61,003 nt of DNA from Ramlibacter sp. WS9. GTDB taxonomy: Bacteria; Pseudomonadota; Gammaproteobacteria; Burkholderiales; Burkholderiaceae_C. Positions within the stretch are counted from its first letter, which is position 1, and the number at the start of each line of letters is the position of its first letter. The stretch is taken from positions 1 through 61,003 of the forward strand of contig NZ_RKMB01000032.1 of assembly GCF_003797765.1 (NCBI RefSeq), written 5' to 3'. Shown here in pieces: positions 58,068-61,003 of this stretch. The notes beneath the pieces were generated by a model. It was given only the letters and a program-made list of their open reading frames with translations. It made no database searches and had not been told where the DNA came from. A program made the position numbers and the translations under genes.

Positions 58068-58427
58068 TTACTCAACCGGTTCACTCACACATTGCAGGGG
58101 ATGCCCCGCTTGACGGGCCGCTTCCTGCACCTGTTCGACTTTCGTCGCCGCCACGTCCCGAGAGTACACGCCGCAGATGCCTTTGCCGTCCAGGTGGATC
58201 TTCAGCATGATCTGGGTGGCCGTTTCGCGGTCCTTGTTGAAGAATTCCTGGATCACCACCACCACGAACTCCATCGGGGTGTAGTCGTCATTCAGCATGA
58301 CAACCTGGTACATCTGGGGCGGTTTGGTCTTCTGGGTGCGCCGCTCGAGCACCACCGATCCGCCGTCGTCGTCCTTGGGTTTCGTCTTGGGCGCGACGGG
58401 TGCGGGTGCGGGAGGTTTCGTGGCCAT
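58068..58427 (-). CDS. clpS: ClpS adaptor of ClpAP
   Basis: A 119-residue protein (or 122 from an in-frame ATG at 58436) that delivers N-degron substrates to ClpA. After a Pro/Lys-rich flexible N-terminus of about 35 residues comes the ClpS core with YQVVMLNDDYTPMEFVVVVI (substrate-binding Asn-Asp and Met) and GKGICGVYSRDVAATKV. It lies directly upstream of clpA. The 5' gap to the cold-shock gene holds no other gene. Confidence 0.95.
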   Translation of the reverse strand: MATKPPAPAPVAPKTKPKDDDGGSVVLERRTQKTKPPQMYQVVMLNDDYTPMEFVVVVIQEFFNKDRETATQIMLKIHLDGKGICGVYSRDVAATKVEQVQEAARQAGHPLQCVSEPVE

Positions 58428-58436
58428 GAAAATCAT

Positions 58437-58710
58437 TCTATCGAGCGGGCTTTCGCGATGTAGCCTCAGGGTGAATTGGTGACGGAATCGTCACATTCAA
58501 GCGACACGCCCGTTCGTGCTCCACGGCGCTCAAATACGCGCGATCGACCGCTATTTTGCGCGCACCATTCTTGCGCTTTTGCGCCCCCGCACAGTGCGGC
58601 TGACCGCCCAGACGGTCGCGGAACACTTTAGTTCGTGAAAATGTTGACAGCTCTACCCTGAATCCCTGACACTCCCCCCTCGTCAAGAGGGAAAACGGAA
58701 GGCAGAAGAA
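58437..58710. other. Divergent intergenic region, clpS / cold-shock gene
   Basis: This 274-bp gap contains no credible gene. A TTGACA-like -35 box at 58644-58649 faces the cold-shock gene, with only a weak -10 candidate about 17 bp later. The leader before the ATG (58711) carries GGAAGG. Cold-shock genes often have long structured leaders, and one of about 40 nt or more is possible here. Confidence 0.4.
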
Positions 58711-59031
58711 ATGGCGACTGGCACAGTCAAATGGTTCAATGACGCAAAGGGCTTCGGTTTCATCGAGCCCGACGGTGGGGGCGCAGATGTGTTCGCACAT
58801 TTTTCGGCCATTGCCATGGAGGGTTTCAAGACGCTCAAGCAAGGCTCTCGCGTAACCTTCGAGGTGACGGAAGGCCCCAAGGGCCAGCTGGCGCAAAACA
58901 TTCTGGCTGAGCCGGGCACCGGCACCATGCAGCCCATCACCACCCAGCCGGGCGACCGGCCCCAGCGGCATTCCAAGGTTCGCGCGCCGCAGTTCCACGC
59001 CACCGGGCATGGAGACTTGATCAGCAAGTAG
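58711..59031 (+). CDS. Cold-shock protein with a C-terminal tail
   Basis: A 106-residue protein. Residues 1-68 are a cold-shock domain with RNP1 KGFGFIEP and RNP2-like DVFAHFSAI, including the conserved TGTVKWFNDAKG start. It would bind single-stranded RNA or DNA. Bacterial Csp proteins usually end at about 67-70 residues, after the NI of AQNIL. This one continues for about 36 residues with a Pro/Gln/His/Arg-rich basic tail ending DLISK. A terminator follows immediately. Confidence 0.93.
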   Translation: MATGTVKWFNDAKGFGFIEPDGGGADVFAHFSAIAMEGFKTLKQGSRVTFEVTEGPKGQLAQNILAEPGTGTMQPITTQPGDRPQRHSKVRAPQFHATGHGDLISK

Positions 59032-59044
59032 CTCCCGTGGAGCA

Positions 59045-59072
59045 AAAAAAGCCGCCCGAGGGCGGCTTTTTT
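59045..59072. terminator. Bidirectional rho-independent terminator (cold-shock gene / icd)
   Basis: AAAAAAGCCGCC (59045-59056), loop CGAG and GGCGGCTTTTTT (59061-59072) form a 12-bp stem with A/T tracts. It is nearly the same hairpin as at 55615-55640 and lies between convergent genes. Confidence 0.9.
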
Positions 59073-59135
59073 GTTCTTGCATTCCGGCTTGGCGCGGAGA
59101 TGCCGTGGCAGCCCCGCTGTGCGGAGCGCGCAAGC

Positions 59136-60389
59136 TCACATGTTCTCGATCATCACCTGCCCGAAGCCCGAGCAGCTCACCTGCGTCGCGCCGTCCATCA
59201 GGCGCGCGAAGTCATACGTGACTTTCTTGGAGAGGATCGACTTTTCCATCGAGCTGATGATCAGGTCGGCGGCTTCCGTCCAGCCCATGTGGCGCAGCAT
59301 CATCTCGGCCGAGAGGATTTCCGAGCCCGGGTTGACGTAGTCCTTGCCTGCGTACTTGGGTGCCGTGCCATGGGTGGCTTCGAACATTGCAATCGAGTCG
59401 CTCAAGTTCGCGCCCGGGGCGATGCCGATGCCTCCCACTTGCGCGGCCAGCGCATCGGACACGTAATCGCCATTCAGGTTCAGCGTGGCGATCACGCTGT
59501 ATTCGGCCGGGCGCAACAGGATCTGCTGCAGGAACGCGTCGGCGATGCTGTCCTTGACCGTGATGTCCTTGCCGGTCTTGGGATTCTTGAACTTCATCCA
59601 CGGGCCGCCGTCGATTTCCACCGCGCCGAATTCCTTCTTCGCCAGGGCATAGGCCCAGTCGCGGAAGCCGCCTTCGGTGAACTTCATGATGTTGCCCTTG
59701 TGCACGATGGTCACGCTGGGCTTGTCGTTGTCGATGGCGTACTGGATGGCCTTGCGCACCAGGCGCTCGGTGCCTTCGCTCGAAACCGGCTTGATGCCGA
59801 TGCCCGACGTGTTCGGGAAGCGGATCTTCTTGACGCCCATCTCGTCCTGCAGGAACTTGATCAGCTTCTTGGCCTTGTCGCTCTCGGCCTCGAACTCGAT
59901 ACCGGCATAGATGTCTTCCGAGTTCTCGCGGAAGATCACCATGTTGGTCTTGTGCGGCTCCTTCACCGGCGAGGGCACGCCGTCGAAGTACTGGATCGGG
60001 CGCAGGCAAACGTACAGGTCCAGCTCCTGGCGCAGGGCCACGTTCAGCGAACGGATACCGCCACCGACGGGGGTGGTCAGCGGGCCCTTGATCGAAACCA
60101 CGTAGTCACGCACAGCGTGCAGCGTTTCTTCGGGCAGCCAGACGTCCGGGCCGTAGACCTTGGTCGACTTCTCGCCGGCGAAAACTTCCATCCAGTGGAT
60201 CTTCTTCTTGCCGCCGTAAGCCTTGGCCACGGCCGCGTCCACCACCTTGAGCATCACCGGGGTGATGTCGGCGCCGGTGCCATCACCTTCGATGAACGGG
60301 ATGATCGGCTGATCCGGCACCGTCAGGGACATGTCGGCGTTGACGGAAATCTTCTGGCCCTGGGCGGGGACCTTGATGTGCTGGTACAT
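59136..60389 (-). CDS. icd: NADP-dependent isocitrate dehydrogenase
   Basis: A 417-residue TCA-cycle enzyme oxidising isocitrate to 2-oxoglutarate, of the E. coli Icd type. The substrate and phosphorylation loop GGIRSLNVALRQELDLY is intact, including the Ser that AceK phosphorylates in E. coli. VIFRENSEDIYAGIE, NLNGDYVSDALAAQVGG and the NADP-region ATHGTAPKYAG follow. I chose ATG 60389 (GGAGA about 10 nt upstream), which gives the usual MYQHIKVP start. A longer frame to 60443 is unlikely. Confidence 0.97.
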   Translation of the reverse strand: MYQHIKVPAQGQKISVNADMSLTVPDQPIIPFIEGDGTGADITPVMLKVVDAAVAKAYGGKKKIHWMEVFAGEKSTKVYGPDVWLPEETLHAVRDYVVSIKGPLTTPVGGGIRSLNVALRQELDLYVCLRPIQYFDGVPSPVKEPHKTNMVIFRENSEDIYAGIEFEAESDKAKKLIKFLQDEMGVKKIRFPNTSGIGIKPVSSEGTERLVRKAIQYAIDNDKPSVTIVHKGNIMKFTEGGFRDWAYALAKKEFGAVEIDGGPWMKFKNPKTGKDITVKDSIADAFLQQILLRPAEYSVIATLNLNGDYVSDALAAQVGGIGIAPGANLSDSIAMFEATHGTAPKYAGKDYVNPGSEILSAEMMLRHMGWTEAADLIISSMEKSILSKKVTYDFARLMDGATQVSCSGFGQVMIENM

Positions 60390-60612
60390 GGGGGAAACGT
60401 CTCCGGAAGGGGAACAGGAATTTGTGTTTTTGCAGTGCCGCAAAACCCTCGGATTCTAGCTTCGAAATCTGTCACCCCACTTTCACGCCCAAGCTTTTGC
60501 GCGCCTTGTCGATGACATGTGTCAACCTTCGGCTGGGCTGGCGCGTTGCCGTTGAGGCTTCCATCAAAAGGAAGCTGTTTTTCGAAAAATCACCATTTAA
60601 GGACTCAACCCC

Positions 60613-60789
60613 ATGAACAAGCTCATCGCAGGCCTCGTCGCCGGTCTCTTCGCTGCCGCCACCTTCGCCGCCTCGCACGCAGGCGCACCGGCTGCCGGCG
60701 CTTCCGCCGCCAAGCCCGCTGCTTCGGCCGCCAAGCCCGCCGCTTCCGCAGCCAAGCCCGCCGCCTCGGCTGCTTCGGCCAAGAAGTAA
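60613..60789 (+). CDS. Small exported Ala/Lys/Pro-repeat protein
   Basis: A 58-residue protein. The N-terminus is a signal peptide (MNKLIAGLVAGLFAAATFA, cleavage near residue 20). The mature part, about 38 residues, is almost only Ala, Ser, Lys, Pro and Gly and contains three tandem PAASAAK units. The repeat looks like histone-H1-like Ala/Lys/Pro tails, but the signal peptide points to the periplasm. AAGGA precedes the ATG and a terminator follows. No function is known to me. A similar signal peptide starts the next gene. Confidence 0.78.
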   Translation: MNKLIAGLVAGLFAAATFAASHAGAPAAGASAAKPAASAAKPAASAAKPAASAASAKK

Positions 60790-60807
60790 TCTTCCGGTTA
60801 CGACGCG

Positions 60808-60834
60808 AATGCCCGCCACCCGGCGGGCATTTTT
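60808..60834 (+). terminator. Rho-independent terminator after the small exported protein gene
   Basis: AATGCCCGCC (60808-60817), loop ACCC and GGCGGGCATT (60822-60831) followed by TTT form a 10-bp stem and a short T tract. It separates the two small exported-protein genes. Confidence 0.85.
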
Positions 60835-60937
60835 GTTTGCGCGTGCCGTGTCAACCGCGATGCGCCGCGCTCCGTTACGAAGGGGCCTTCCGTCTCGTGG
60901 GAGGATTTCTTTTCGGATAAATCAAGGATTCACTTCA

Positions 60938-61003
60938 ATGACAAAGCTGCTCGCCACCCTGATCGCTTCGCTGTTCGTCGCTTCGGCCGCTTTCGCCCAA
61001 GCC
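60938..61003 (+). CDS. Second small exported protein, cut by the right edge
   Basis: The 22 codons visible encode a signal peptide (MTKLLATLIASLFVASAAFAQA) very like that of the small protein gene 325 bp upstream. AAGGA precedes the ATG. The rest lies outside the window. It is probably a paralogue, judging by position and signal sequence only. Confidence 0.7.
   Translation, partial: MTKLLATLIASLFVASAAFAQA

Noticed and set aside
59037..60515. 492-residue plus-strand open frame
   Set aside because: Antisense to icd; it also runs through the bidirectional terminator at 59045-59072.

Overview
The window is high-GC, densely packed DNA. Its housekeeping genes (clpA-clpS, a cold-shock gene, icd with a kinase-type phosphorylation motif, upp), the CCCTCACCCCGGCC-type REP hairpins and the small Ala/Lys-rich exported proteins beside icd suggest a betaproteobacterium of the Burkholderiales, probably Comamonadaceae (Ramlibacter/Variovorax-like). 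This is inferred from gene content, not from a marker search. No rRNA, tRNA, CRISPR array, transposase or prophage gene was seen.

Layout. (1) 1-16.5 kb, minus strand: one giant gene for a repeat-built surface or secreted protein. It has PPC-like domains, a beta-helix region of 753-bp tandem repeats, about 19 CARDB-type Ig-like domains, a TIG-like domain and a beta-propeller-like region. It runs off the left edge. One in-frame TAA (8798-8800) cuts it where sister repeats encode Tyr. The long plus-strand ORFs here are antisense shadows. (2) 16.7-29.0 kb, plus strand: a pyrimidine cluster with a URC1-type GTP cyclohydrolase II homologue, a URC4 homologue (DUF1688), uracil phosphoribosyltransferase, a TPR protein, a HupE/UreJ-like membrane protein, a lipoprotein nucleosidase, a BMP-family nucleoside ABC importer (binding protein, ATPase, two permeases) and cytosine deaminase. 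It would import nucleosides or bases, turn cytosine into uracil, salvage uracil to UMP and feed the little-studied URC uracil-degradation route. (3) 29.0-42.1 kb: a mixed block with a serine hydrolase, an M50-like membrane protease, a MATE exporter, a nucleotidyltransferase-fold protein with an operator-like repeat array, a lactonase-like lipoprotein, an SGNH hydrolase, two GST-family proteins, a saccharopine-dehydrogenase-like enzyme, an NmrA-like protein and an unknown lipoprotein. (4) 42.1-44.1 kb: a 676-residue protein of unknown function whose layout resembles a pore-forming toxin. (5) 44.3-53.3 kb: a tightly coupled operon (C45 acyltransferase/peptidase, peptide-type binding protein, two permeases, double ATPase, small unknown protein), divergent from a GntR regulator that is followed by a class III omega-amino-acid aminotransferase. 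Two near-identical palindromic motifs flank the regulator gene, which suggests one regulon for uptake, cleavage and deamination of a conjugated amino compound. (6) 53.3-61.0 kb: a YebC/YeeN protein, ketopantoate reductase, an EVE protein, clpA, clpS, a cold-shock protein with a C-terminal tail, icd, and two small exported proteins, the second cut by the right edge.

The most interesting points are the URC cluster with its nucleosidase and importer, the C45/ABC/aminotransferase regulon, the toxin-like protein, and the giant gene with its single nonsense codon.
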